Of a DNA stretch of 64,000 nucleotides, positions 31,601 to 40,499 are shown piece after piece. A program made the translations under genes and the position numbers. Under the pieces are notes generated by a model. The model saw nothing but the letters and a program-made list of their open reading frames with translations. It did not search any database and was not told where the DNA came from. The number at the start of each line of letters is the position of its first letter. Position 1 is the stretch's first letter. Source of the stretch: Desulfobacteraceae bacterium (GTDB lineage: Bacteria; Desulfobacterota; Desulfobacteria; Desulfobacterales; JACKCP01); contig JACKCP010000012.1 in NCBI GenBank assembly GCA_020633955.1, forward strand, positions 1 to 64,000, written 5' to 3'.

Positions 31601-34483
31601 TTGGCTAAGTATTCAGCTGAAAAACAGGATTTTTTCAGGGGTAGGATTTTGGAAAAAAAAGATGCAAAAATAAAAGAGTACCTAAATCTTTTAACAGGGC
31701 TGAGCAGGATTATATCTTCACATTTCAGTGAAAGCGAAATGCTTGATAAAATCTGCAGGGAACTTGTGAATTCAAGACTTTACAATAATGCACTTATAAT
31801 AAGAAAAGAAGAACTTAAGGGGTTTTTGTCCTTTTCATATTCAGGAGAAGCGAAGAATTTAAAAAATATGGAAACTGAATTTGAAAAAGGATTTCTGCCT
31901 TTTTGTGCCTTGAATTCAGATCATGAGGAATGCAGTTTTGCAACTGAGTCTCATGGTTCATGTTCAGGATGTGTTCTCAGGGAAAATTGCAAAAATTTTT
32001 TATCCATGTGTGTAAAATTAAAATCTGAAGAAAAAAGCTATGGATATCTTCTTGTAAATATTGATTCCAGTGAAAAAAATGACCCAAAAAAAACTTATGA
32101 ATATGATTTCCTTTCAAAAATAGGCGCAGACATAATCCAGGGATTAAAAAATATTGAAGCCTTGAATGAAAGAAATCTCTACCTAAATGAAATAATTGAA
32201 TATACAAGAGAGTTGAAGGCTATTTACAACAGTCTTCCCATGGTAATGGCCGTTGTAAACCAGGATAAAAACATTGTAAAAATAAATTCCTTTGCAGAGA
32301 AGATTTATAAGGAAAATGGAGCCAGGATAAAAAACCTTACTCCAGGAGAATTGTTCTGCTGCAGACACAGGAACGAATGTGCATGGGGCTGCGGTTTTTC
32401 TGCTGCATGCAGTGAATGTGCAATAAATAAATCCATTTCAAATACATTTGAATCAAAGGAAATGTGTTCTCAGGTTGAAGGGCTTCTGGAGTCTGAAGCC
32501 GGGGATAAAAATATTCTTGTCTCAACAAGTCTTTTAAATCATGACAAAAATGAGTTTGTTCTTGTTCTTATTGATGACATAACAGTTTTGAAAAAAGCTG
32601 AAAAAAAGGTTTTTGAAAAAAAAGCAAATCTTACCCAGCTTGTTGATAATATGAAAAGCTGCGTTGTTGTTTATGAATATGATCCAGAGAAAAATGATTT
32701 TATAATAAAAGATTTCAGCAAATCTGCCCAAAAGCTTGAAAAGGTCAAAAAGGAAGATGTAATTGGCAAAGGTGTGAAAACACTTTTCCCAGGAGTTGTT
32801 CCAACAGGTCTTTTTGACTGCTTTTTAAATGTTTTTGAAACAGGTATACCCCGCAGGTTTCCTGTAATTTTTTATTCTGATTCAAGAATTTCAGGATGGA
32901 GGGATAATTATGTTTACAGGCTTGAAAATAAAAATGTTGTAGCTGTTTATGATGATATTACAGATCAGAAAGTCTCCGAGGAAAAAATAAAAAAACAAAG
33001 TAAGGAGCTCAAAAAAAAGGAAAAGGAATACAGGGAAATATTCAATAATTCTCCTGTGGGAATATTTAAAACAACAATAGATGGAAGACCGGTCAATATA
33101 AATCCTGCCATGGCAAATATTTTAGGCTGCAAAAATGTTAAGGAGGCTTATGACAACTACAAAAGCCTTGCAAAGGATTTGTATATTGAGCCTGAAAAAC
33201 GTGAAGAGTTTGTTAAACTCCTCAGTAATAATAAAAAAGTTCAGAATTTTGTCTACCAGGGAAAAACAAAAGATAACAGGACTGTCTGGCTTGAGATGAG
33301 TGCCTCTCTTGCAAAAAACGGCAGGGAAAGTTTTGTTGAGGGATTTACCAGGGATATTACAAAAGAATATAAAGCTCTTACTGATTTAAGAATATCCGAG
33401 GAAAAATTTTCAAAGGTTTTTATGCTGGGATCTGCTGCAATGTCTATAAGTGATTTGAAAACCGGACAGTATATTGATGTTAATCCATCCTTTACAAGGC
33501 TTACAGGATATTCAAAAGATGAGCTTATTGGTTTTAATGGTTCAGAACTTGGAATAATAACAAAGGAAACCAGAGACAGGATTTATTCAGTAATCAATAC
33601 AAGGGGAAGAATATTAGATTTTGAAATTGAGTTTTTCAATAAAAATGGAGAAAAATATTATGGACTTTATTCGGGTGATATTCTTTTGTTAAACTCCAGT
33701 CCAAGTCTTCTTTCTACTGTTTTTGACATAACTGAAAGAAAAATTTTCCAGCAGGAGGCAATACGTGCAGGTCAGCTTGCCCTCATTGGTGAACTTGCCG
33801 CAGGAGTTGCCCATGAAATAAATAATCCAATAAACGGAATAATAAATTATGCACAGATTTTAAGCGACGAGTTTGAAGAGGAAGGCCGTGATAATGATCT
33901 TGCCTTCAGGATAATAAAGGAAGGTGAGAGAATTTCAAAAATTGCGGGAAGCCTTTTAAATTTCGCAGGAAATCACAAAGAAGAATTTGTTGGAGTAAAT
34001 ATCTGGGATATTTTAAGGGAGACCCTTTATCTTGCAGAGGTTCAGATAAGAAAGGACGGGATAAATCTGATAAATGAATTTCCAGAAAATCTGCCAGTGA
34101 TAAATGGAAGCCCCAGAGAGCTTCAGCAGGTTTTTTTTAATATTTTATTAAATTCCCGTTATGCTCTGAATGAAAAATACCCTCGAAAGTCCAAAGATAA
34201 AGTTTTAAAAATCAGTGGCGATTTACTAAAAAAGGGCAAAAGGCAGTACGTGGTTATTTTAATCAGTGACTCAGGAATGGGAATTCTTCCTGAAGATATT
34301 GGTAAGATAAAATCTCCTTTTTTCACTACAAAACCAAAGGGAAAAGGAACCGGACTTGGTCTGAGCCTGAGTTCCTCAATAATTGAAAGGCATTTTGGAA
34401 GTATTGAAATAGAATCTGTTTTTAAAGAATATACAAATGTTAGAATAGAGCTTCCTGTCTGGAATAAAAATACAGGAGAATAA
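31601..34483 (+). CDS. Multi-PAS sensor histidine kinase with Cys-rich sensor region
   Basis: 960 residues, cytoplasmic (no membrane segment). Region 1-185 is GAF-like with Cys clusters (HEECSF, GSCSGCVLRENC). A PAS domain (about 205-325) holds another cluster, CCRHRNECAWGCG followed by AACSECAI, which could bind a metal or Fe-S centre. Two or three further PAS domains follow (about 345-460, 475-595 and 600-715). The kinase core has the phospho-acceptor His738 in GVAHEINNP, then N-box NILLNSRYAL, DSGMGI and GKGTGLGLS. The TTG start at 31601 is coupled to the stop of the chemoreceptor; a second TTG at 31649 has a better AGGA. It probably phosphorylates the next protein. Confidence 0.87.
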   Translation: MAKYSAEKQDFFRGRILEKKDAKIKEYLNLLTGLSRIISSHFSESEMLDKICRELVNSRLYNNALIIRKEELKGFLSFSYSGEAKNLKNMETEFEKGFLPFCALNSDHEECSFATESHGSCSGCVLRENCKNFLSMCVKLKSEEKSYGYLLVNIDSSEKNDPKKTYEYDFLSKIGADIIQGLKNIEALNERNLYLNEIIEYTRELKAIYNSLPMVMAVVNQDKNIVKINSFAEKIYKENGARIKNLTPGELFCCRHRNECAWGCGFSAACSECAINKSISNTFESKEMCSQVEGLLESEAGDKNILVSTSLLNHDKNEFVLVLIDDITVLKKAEKKVFEKKANLTQLVDNMKSCVVVYEYDPEKNDFIIKDFSKSAQKLEKVKKEDVIGKGVKTLFPGVVPTGLFDCFLNVFETGIPRRFPVIFYSDSRISGWRDNYVYRLENKNVVAVYDDITDQKVSEEKIKKQSKELKKKEKEYREIFNNSPVGIFKTTIDGRPVNINPAMANILGCKNVKEAYDNYKSLAKDLYIEPEKREEFVKLLSNNKKVQNFVYQGKTKDNRTVWLEMSASLAKNGRESFVEGFTRDITKEYKALTDLRISEEKFSKVFMLGSAAMSISDLKTGQYIDVNPSFTRLTGYSKDELIGFNGSELGIITKETRDRIYSVINTRGRILDFEIEFFNKNGEKYYGLYSGDILLLNSSPSLLSTVFDITERKIFQQEAIRAGQLALIGELAAGVAHEINNPINGIINYAQILSDEFEEEGRDNDLAFRIIKEGERISKIAGSLLNFAGNHKEEFVGVNIWDILRETLYLAEVQIRKDGINLINEFPENLPVINGSPRELQQVFFNILLNSRYALNEKYPRKSKDKVLKISGDLLKKGKRQYVVILISDSGMGILPEDIGKIKSPFFTTKPKGKGTGLGLSLSSSIIERHFGSIEIESVFKEYTNVRIELPVWNKNTGE

Positions 34484-34485
34484 TT

Positions 34486-36177
34486 ATGAAAAGAATTCTT
34501 GTTGTAGATGATGAAGAAAGTCTTTGTTTTACATTTGAAAGATTTTTGAAAAATGAAGGCTATGATGTAAGCTGTGCAAGAAACTTTATGGATGCAAAAG
34601 ATGAAATTTCAAAAAAGGATTTTGACCTTGTTATTGCAGATCAGATTCTTGAGGATAAAAGCGGGAGTGAGATTTTACACCATATTAAAAATCTGGGATT
34701 AAATGTTCCAGTGGTAATGATTACTGGAAACCCTGATCTTGATATAGCTGCCTCTGCACTGAAATTTGGGGCATACGATTATCTTTCAAAGCCTGTAAAA
34801 AAAGACATTCTTTTAAATGTGGCAAGGGAAGCACTTAATCATAAATTCATTTCAGACCTTAACTTGAGTATTGAAAAGGAAAGGGAAATTTACCGTCATA
34901 ATCTTGAGGCTGTATTCAGAACAGTAAAAGACGGAATAATTACAGTTGATGAGAGTCTCAATATAACCGAGGCAAATGATTCCGTAAATTTAATCTGCGG
35001 TTTTGGTATTCAGAAAATAAAGGGAAAGAGTATTTATGATGCATTTTCTTCATGCTCCGGTCAGTGTGCAGATATAATTGGGCGTGCAGTAAATGGAAAA
35101 ACTGAAATACTTGAAAAGAAAATAACCTGCACCAGAAAAGACAGGCCGGAACAGGTTGTACTTGTTTCAGGTGTTCCCCTTAAAAACAACAAGGGCGGGC
35201 TTCTTGTGGTAAGGGATATCACAAAGGTTTCAAGACTTGAAAAAGAGCTCAGAAAAAAAAATTCAAACCTGATGGTTGGAAAGAGCCAGTCTCTGAAAAA
35301 TGTATTTGAGCTTATTGAAACATTAAAGGATCTTGATACTGCAGTTCTTGTAACAGGAGAAACAGGTACAGGAAAAGAGCTTGCTGCAAAAGCTCTTCAT
35401 TTTGAGGGTTCAAGATCTTCACATCCATTTGTTGCAATAAACTGCTCTGCAATTTCAATGAATCTGCTTGAAAGTGAGCTTTTTGGCCATGTAAAAGGTG
35501 CTTTTACGGGTGCACTTATGGATAAAAAGGGCAAATTCCTTTTGGCGGATAAGGGTACATTGTTTCTTGATGAGATAGGAGATATACCGGAAGAGATTCA
35601 GCTCAAGCTTTTGAGGTTTTTGCAGGAAAAGGAGTTTGAACCTGTTGGAGGCAATGAAACAATAAAGGTTGACGTAAGAATTGTAGCTGCCACAAACAAA
35701 AATCTTCTTGCAAGAATTAACAGAAACAAATTCAGAAAAGACCTTTACTACAGGCTGAATGTTGTAAATATTGAAATGCCTCCCTTGAGAAAACGAATTG
35801 ATGATATTCCCCTTTTGTTTGAGCACTTTAAAAATATTTTTAACAAAAAAATGGATAAAAATATAAAAACCCTTTCTTTTGAAGTATTTGAGCTTTTTTC
35901 AAGGTACCAGTGGCCGGGCAATATCAGGGAGCTTGAACATTGCCTGGAGCATGCATTTGTGATGTGCAGGGGGGATGAAATTTTTCCAGATCACCTTCCT
36001 TCTGAAATAAGAAGTTTTGCAAAGGAAGATCTTGAAGAGTGCTCAGATGAAAGGCAGTTAATAATAAATGCACTGGAAAAATCCGGTTATAATAAAGCCA
36101 GGGCTGCAAGGCTTCTTGATATAAGCAGGCAGACTCTTTACAGAAAGCTTAATGAATATATGATACAGTGCAAGTGA
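34486..36177 (+). CDS. NtrC-type response regulator with an extra PAS domain
   Basis: 563 residues. A receiver domain (1-120) has the acidic pair VVDDEES, phospho-acceptor Asp52 (LVIADQIL) and the Lys of LSKPVKK. A PAS domain sits between receiver and ATPase (about 140-250), which is not usual for NtrC. The AAA+ domain has GETGTGKE, GAFTGA and LFLDEIGDI. A Fis-type helix-turn-helix at the end reads NKARAARLLDISRQTLYRKL. It starts 2 bp after the kinase. The output is transcription from sigma-54 promoters; none was recognised close by apart from that at 20440. Repeats at its own 3' end may be a binding site. Confidence 0.91.
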   Translation: MKRILVVDDEESLCFTFERFLKNEGYDVSCARNFMDAKDEISKKDFDLVIADQILEDKSGSEILHHIKNLGLNVPVVMITGNPDLDIAASALKFGAYDYLSKPVKKDILLNVAREALNHKFISDLNLSIEKEREIYRHNLEAVFRTVKDGIITVDESLNITEANDSVNLICGFGIQKIKGKSIYDAFSSCSGQCADIIGRAVNGKTEILEKKITCTRKDRPEQVVLVSGVPLKNNKGGLLVVRDITKVSRLEKELRKKNSNLMVGKSQSLKNVFELIETLKDLDTAVLVTGETGTGKELAAKALHFEGSRSSHPFVAINCSAISMNLLESELFGHVKGAFTGALMDKKGKFLLADKGTLFLDEIGDIPEEIQLKLLRFLQEKEFEPVGGNETIKVDVRIVAATNKNLLARINRNKFRKDLYYRLNVVNIEMPPLRKRIDDIPLLFEHFKNIFNKKMDKNIKTLSFEVFELFSRYQWPGNIRELEHCLEHAFVMCRGDEIFPDHLPSEIRSFAKEDLEECSDERQLIINALEKSGYNKARAARLLDISRQTLYRKLNEYMIQCK

Positions 36178-36213
36178 CACAAGTGTAATGTTACACATAT
36201 GTCAAGTGACACA
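36171..36213 (+). promoter_or_regulatory. Clustered repeats, possible operator
   Basis: CAAGTGACACA occurs twice (36171-36181 and 36203-36213), and between the copies lies the perfect palindrome GTGTAATGTTACAC (36183-36196). The cluster begins in the last codons of the response-regulator gene and lies about 250-290 bp upstream of the hybrid kinase start. The arrangement is typical of a multi-site operator. The binding protein is unknown. Confidence 0.5.
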
Positions 36214-36333
36214 TTTTAAACCCCCAAATCCTTTGTTTTAAGCCCTTTTAAATCAGGCATGTTTTTTGAATATACAATCTGAAACTAAACCGTCAGGTTT
36301 AAAGTATTTCCGGGTAGGATACAAAAAATAATC

Positions 36334-36391
36334 GTAACTGTTCAGTTCAATTTAGAAGGGCTTTTTCTCAGTTTTTAAGCTGAATAGTGAC
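36334..36391 (+). repeat. R2 element, short 58-bp derivative e with perfect target duplication
   Basis: The left arm GTAACTGTTCAGTTCAATTT runs directly into the right arm CTTTTTCTCAGTTTTTAAGC and ends TGAATAGTGAC; the middle is missing. Perfect 8-bp duplications AAATAATC flank it (36326-36333 and 36392-36399). Confidence 0.87.
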
Positions 36392-36465
36392 AAATAATCC
36401 TTAAAATACAAAACTGCCATCAAGGCTGTATTTTTATCTGAAATCTGCCTGTTATGGGAGGAAAA

Positions 36466-38340
36466 ATGAACTCTGTCCTGATAATTGATGATGAAGAAAG
36501 TATAAGGTATTCCTTTGAAAGAATTTTAAGAGCAAACGGCTATGATGCATATTCGGCTGCATCTTTTGAAGAAGCCGAAACTCTTTTGGAGTCAAGGGAA
36601 ATCAATGCGGCTGTGATTGACAGAATACTTTCAGGCGGTGAAAACGGAATAGAGATTTCACAAAAAATCAAAGAGATTTTTCCCTTCTGCGAAATAATTC
36701 TTGTTTCCGCCTATCCAACATTTGAATCAGCTGCCAAAACCCTTGAGATAAGTTTGAGTGCCTATCTTACCAAACCTGTCACCAAAAAAGTGCTGCTTGA
36801 ATATGTAAATCAGGCTGTTGAAAAATCCAGGGCAAAGAAAAGTGAAAATGATTTTGAAAAGGCACTGGAGTTATTGTTTGAAAAATCTCCCGACGGAATA
36901 CTCATTTGTGAGCGGTCTGGAAAAGTTAAATACTGCAATAAAACCTTTAAAAAAATATTTTCAATTGATGACGGAGACAAAGATGATGCCCAATTATTAA
37001 GTCTTTTAAATGTAAAGGGGTTTTCCTTTAGTCATGAAAATAAAATTTCAGAATTTTTTATTCCGGAAACAATAGAAGAGACAGAGGTTCCAATAGATTC
37101 TCCAAAAAGAAAAGACGGGTTTTACAGTGTTTCAAAATACGCATACGGCAATAATCTTGGTTATCTTATCAGCATAAAGGACATAACTGAAAAAAAAGTT
37201 ATTGAGCAGAGTTTTGAAAGATCTTCAAGAATGGAGGCAATAGGTAATTTTGCAGGAGGAATTGCCCATGACTTCAATAATATTCTTCATGTAATAACTG
37301 GATATGGCGAGCTTGCTGCTGAAATGGCCGACAAAAAATCGGATATATCCAAATATATAAATGAGATTTTAAAAGCAGCCCAGAGGGCGGGAAATATTAC
37401 AGAACAGATTTTAAGCTTTTCAAGGGCAAAAGGAGAAAAATCAGAACCTGTTGATATTGAACCTTTGCTAAGGGAGGTGATTGTATTTTTAAAATCAACA
37501 ATTCCTTCAACAATTTCAATAAAGGAAAATATTACAAAAAATCTCGGCCCTGTCTGTGCAAGCAAGGCAAAAATTCATCAGCTGATTATGAATCTTGCAT
37601 CAAATTCTGCAAAGGCAATGAATGAAAAAGGCGGTGATATTGTAATAGGACTTGAAGCTGCAGACAGGTCAGATCTTTTAAAAATTGAAGAAAACCCGGG
37701 TCCAGGCGATTTTGTAAAAATTTATGTGAGGGATACTGGAAAAGGGATTGACAAAGAACATCTTGAGAAAATTTTTCAGCCTTTTTTTACAACAAGGGAA
37801 GGCATGGGAGGAAGCGGAATAGGGCTTTCTATTGTATATGGAATAGTAAAAAAAATGGGAGGTCTCATAAATGTTGAAAGTGAGATCGGCAGGGGTGCTT
37901 TGTTTGAAATTTATCTTCCAGTTGCTTCAGCCTTGTCGGTTTCTTCCCAGACGGAAAAAACAAATGAAACTTTTTTGGGTCAGGGAAGGATTCTTTTTGT
38001 TGATGATGATGAAAATATTGTAAAAATTGCCGCAAAAATGATTGCACACATGGGTTATGAAGTTGATGTTTTTACAGACAGTGAAAAGGCTTTGGAGGCT
38101 TTTCTGGAAAATCCCCGGAAATATGATGCAGTAATAACCGATATGACAATGCCTAAGATAAGGGGAGATGAGCTTGCCAGTAAAGTGGCTTCTGTAAGTC
38201 CTCAGATCCCTGTGGTTCTTTCCACAGGTTTCAGCGAAAAACTTTTAAATGGAGAGGTGCCTTTTGGAGTTAAGAAAATTTTAAATAAGCCTGTAGACAG
38301 AGTCACTTTGGGAAATGTTTTAAAGGAAATTCTAGCATGA
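36466..38340 (+). CDS. Hybrid histidine kinase: receiver-PAS-kinase-receiver
   Basis: 624 residues from ATG 36466, which has GGGAGG just upstream; the in-frame ATG 12 bp earlier overlaps that site and is rejected. Receiver 1 (1-115) has IDDEES and AVIDRILSGGENG. A short PAS-like domain follows (about 135-245). The kinase core has GGIAHDFNNILH (His acceptor) and GSGIGLSIVYGIVKK. Receiver 2 (about 505-624) has VDDDEN and VITDMTMPKIRGDE, the acceptor Asp. No membrane segment, so cytoplasmic. It lies 49 bp upstream of a chemoreceptor and may share its transcript. The output partner is not apparent. Confidence 0.89.
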   Translation: MNSVLIIDDEESIRYSFERILRANGYDAYSAASFEEAETLLESREINAAVIDRILSGGENGIEISQKIKEIFPFCEIILVSAYPTFESAAKTLEISLSAYLTKPVTKKVLLEYVNQAVEKSRAKKSENDFEKALELLFEKSPDGILICERSGKVKYCNKTFKKIFSIDDGDKDDAQLLSLLNVKGFSFSHENKISEFFIPETIEETEVPIDSPKRKDGFYSVSKYAYGNNLGYLISIKDITEKKVIEQSFERSSRMEAIGNFAGGIAHDFNNILHVITGYGELAAEMADKKSDISKYINEILKAAQRAGNITEQILSFSRAKGEKSEPVDIEPLLREVIVFLKSTIPSTISIKENITKNLGPVCASKAKIHQLIMNLASNSAKAMNEKGGDIVIGLEAADRSDLLKIEENPGPGDFVKIYVRDTGKGIDKEHLEKIFQPFFTTREGMGGSGIGLSIVYGIVKKMGGLINVESEIGRGALFEIYLPVASALSVSSQTEKTNETFLGQGRILFVDDDENIVKIAAKMIAHMGYEVDVFTDSEKALEAFLENPRKYDAVITDMTMPKIRGDELASKVASVSPQIPVVLSTGFSEKLLNGEVPFGVKKILNKPVDRVTLGNVLKEILA

Positions 38341-38388
38341 TTTTTTTGTGTTAAGTCAACTCACTCAATCTTATAAAGGGGGTAATTT

Positions 38389-40407
38389 ATGTTTAAAAAC
38401 ATGAAACTCGGGATGAAAATAGCTTTTGGTTTTGGGGTGCTGATTGTAATTGCAGTTCTGCTTGGTTCTATTGCGGTTTACAATATGCAGAAGGTAAAGG
38501 CTGAAAGTGTTGTTCTTGCTCATGAATATGTTCCTGAAGTAGTTATTGCCGCTGATCTTCGTGGTGCTGCAAACCGTCTTATGTATGCGGTAAGGGGATA
38601 TGGTTATACAAATCTTGAAAAGTATTATGAAGAAGCTCTAAAGGAGATGAAAAATATTGATTCTGCAATAGCAAGGGGTGAAGAGCTCCAGAAAAAATCT
38701 CCTTCTCTTGTTGTTTTAAAAAAGCAGCTTGAAATATCAAAAGAAGCAATAGGCGATTATAGAAAATATTTTGAGGAAACCCGGCATTCAAATATTGGTA
38801 TAGAAAAGGAAAGGGAGGCTCTTGCCGTAGTTGCAAAAAGTTTTTTTGCTTTTTCTTCAGCCTATCTTGACGGACAGAATAAAAAAATGGAATCGGTATT
38901 GTCAGAAAAAACAGGCTCTGGAAGTGGTTTGCAGGATATTGTCAGGGAAAGGGTTTATAAAATAAACAAGGCAAATGACCTTGTCGATATTTACAATGAT
39001 ACAAGAATTAAAACTTATCAGTTTCAGGCTTCAAGGGACAGGGAATATATGAAGTCTGCACTTAAAAATTTTTCTGTGATGGAATCAATTATTTCAGATC
39101 TTAGAAGCCGTTCAAACGACAGTTCGGATATAGAACTTTTTTCAAAAATGAATGATAATGCTTTAAAATACAAAGCAGGTATGGAGTCTTTACTCGGGTA
39201 CTGGGATTTAAACACTGAATTAAATGATAAAAGAAGAAATGCAGGTTTTAAACTTATAAAGGCTTGTGTAGAAACAGCTGATGCTGCAATTTCAGGAACA
39301 GAGACTATTGCAAATGGTGCTGCATCTTCTCTTGCCAAATCTGTTGTTGTAATGATTGTAGGGCTTATTATTGCAGTAATAATAGGCATTCTGGCAGCCT
39401 TTATTATTACCGGAAGTATTACAAAACCAGTTAACAGAATAATTGACGGACTAAACGACGGTTCAGAGCAGGTTGCATCTGCAGCAGGACAGGTTTCTAC
39501 TGCAAGTCAGACTCTGGCCGAAGGTGCCTCTGAACAGGCAGCCTCAATTGAGGAAACATCATCTTCTCTTGAAGAAATGGCAAGTCAGACAAAGCAGAAT
39601 GCAGACAATGCCATTGAGGCAGACAGTCTTATGAAAGAGGCGGGTAAAATTGTTGTTGAAGCAGACTCTTCAATGGACAGGCTCAGTCAGTCAATGTCTG
39701 AAATTTCAGCAGCAAGCGAAGAAACCTCGAAAATTATAAAAACCATAGACGAAATAGCCTTCCAGACAAATCTTCTTGCACTTAATGCCGCAGTTGAAGC
39801 TGCAAGGGCAGGCGAGGCAGGAGCAGGTTTTGCCGTAGTTGCAGATGAGGTAAGAAATCTTGCAATGCGTGCTGCTGAAGCTGCTAAAAACACTTCAGCA
39901 CTTATCGAGGGAACAGTGAAGAAAGTCAAGGAAGGTGCTGATATAACAGATGCAACAAATTCAGCTTTTGTCAAGGTAAGGGAAAGCAATAAAAAGGTTG
40001 CTGATCTTATTGCAGAAATTGCAGCTGCATCCAATGAGCAGTCAAAGGGAATTGAGCAGATAAACATGGCTGTATCTCAAATGGATAAGGTTACCCAGAC
40101 AAATGCTGCAAATGCAGAGGAATCAGCCTCTGCTTCAGAGGAAATGAGTGCCCAGGCAGAACAGATGAGATCAATTGTTGCAGAGCTTTCAAAGCTTGTT
40201 ACAGGTACCTATGAATTGAAAAGTACCCACTCTTCTTCAAAAAGGATGAAAAAAGTACATTCTTCCCAGGGACATCATATTGGAGGTCACGGCTATACAG
40301 GCAATGCTCCGGCAAAAGTAAGAAGCGGATCGGCAAAAGGGCATGAAATTTCACCTGACAAGGTTATTCCATTTGACGATGATGACGATTTTGAAGACTG
40401 GAAATAA
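38389..40407 (+). CDS. Methyl-accepting chemotaxis protein with acidic C-terminal tail
   Basis: 672 residues. Helix 1 is at about 9-29 and helix 2 at about 320-345, around a 290-residue all-helical periplasmic domain (a helical bimodular, HBM-like sensor by size and content). The signalling tip is IDEIAFQTNLLALNAAVEAARAGEAGAGF. After the coiled coil comes a His/Ser/Lys-rich flexible linker and the acidic end DDDDDFEDWK. Such a tail with a terminal aromatic residue can tether CheR methyltransferase; this is inferred. AAGGGGG precedes the start. A strong hairpin follows the stop. Confidence 0.9.
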   Translation: MFKNMKLGMKIAFGFGVLIVIAVLLGSIAVYNMQKVKAESVVLAHEYVPEVVIAADLRGAANRLMYAVRGYGYTNLEKYYEEALKEMKNIDSAIARGEELQKKSPSLVVLKKQLEISKEAIGDYRKYFEETRHSNIGIEKEREALAVVAKSFFAFSSAYLDGQNKKMESVLSEKTGSGSGLQDIVRERVYKINKANDLVDIYNDTRIKTYQFQASRDREYMKSALKNFSVMESIISDLRSRSNDSSDIELFSKMNDNALKYKAGMESLLGYWDLNTELNDKRRNAGFKLIKACVETADAAISGTETIANGAASSLAKSVVVMIVGLIIAVIIGILAAFIITGSITKPVNRIIDGLNDGSEQVASAAGQVSTASQTLAEGASEQAASIEETSSSLEEMASQTKQNADNAIEADSLMKEAGKIVVEADSSMDRLSQSMSEISAASEETSKIIKTIDEIAFQTNLLALNAAVEAARAGEAGAGFAVVADEVRNLAMRAAEAAKNTSALIEGTVKKVKEGADITDATNSAFVKVRESNKKVADLIAEIAAASNEQSKGIEQINMAVSQMDKVTQTNAANAEESASASEEMSAQAEQMRSIVAELSKLVTGTYELKSTHSSSKRMKKVHSSQGHHIGGHGYTGNAPAKVRSGSAKGHEISPDKVIPFDDDDDFEDWK

Positions 40408-40423
40408 AATAAACTCTTAAAAA

Positions 40424-40463
40424 CTGATTTTGCAAGGCATTTTTTTATGCCTTGTAAAATCAG
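40424..40463 (+). terminator. Hairpin terminator between convergent chemoreceptor genes
   Basis: CTGATTTTGCAAGGCAT and ATGCCTTGTAAAATCAG form a 17-bp stem with one mismatch and a six-T loop. It lies 17 bp after one chemoreceptor stop and 37 bp before the other. It probably serves both directions, though U runs are weak. Confidence 0.7.
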
Positions 40464-40499
40464 CATATTTGGTAAAATATTTTTAATATTTTTCCCTGG

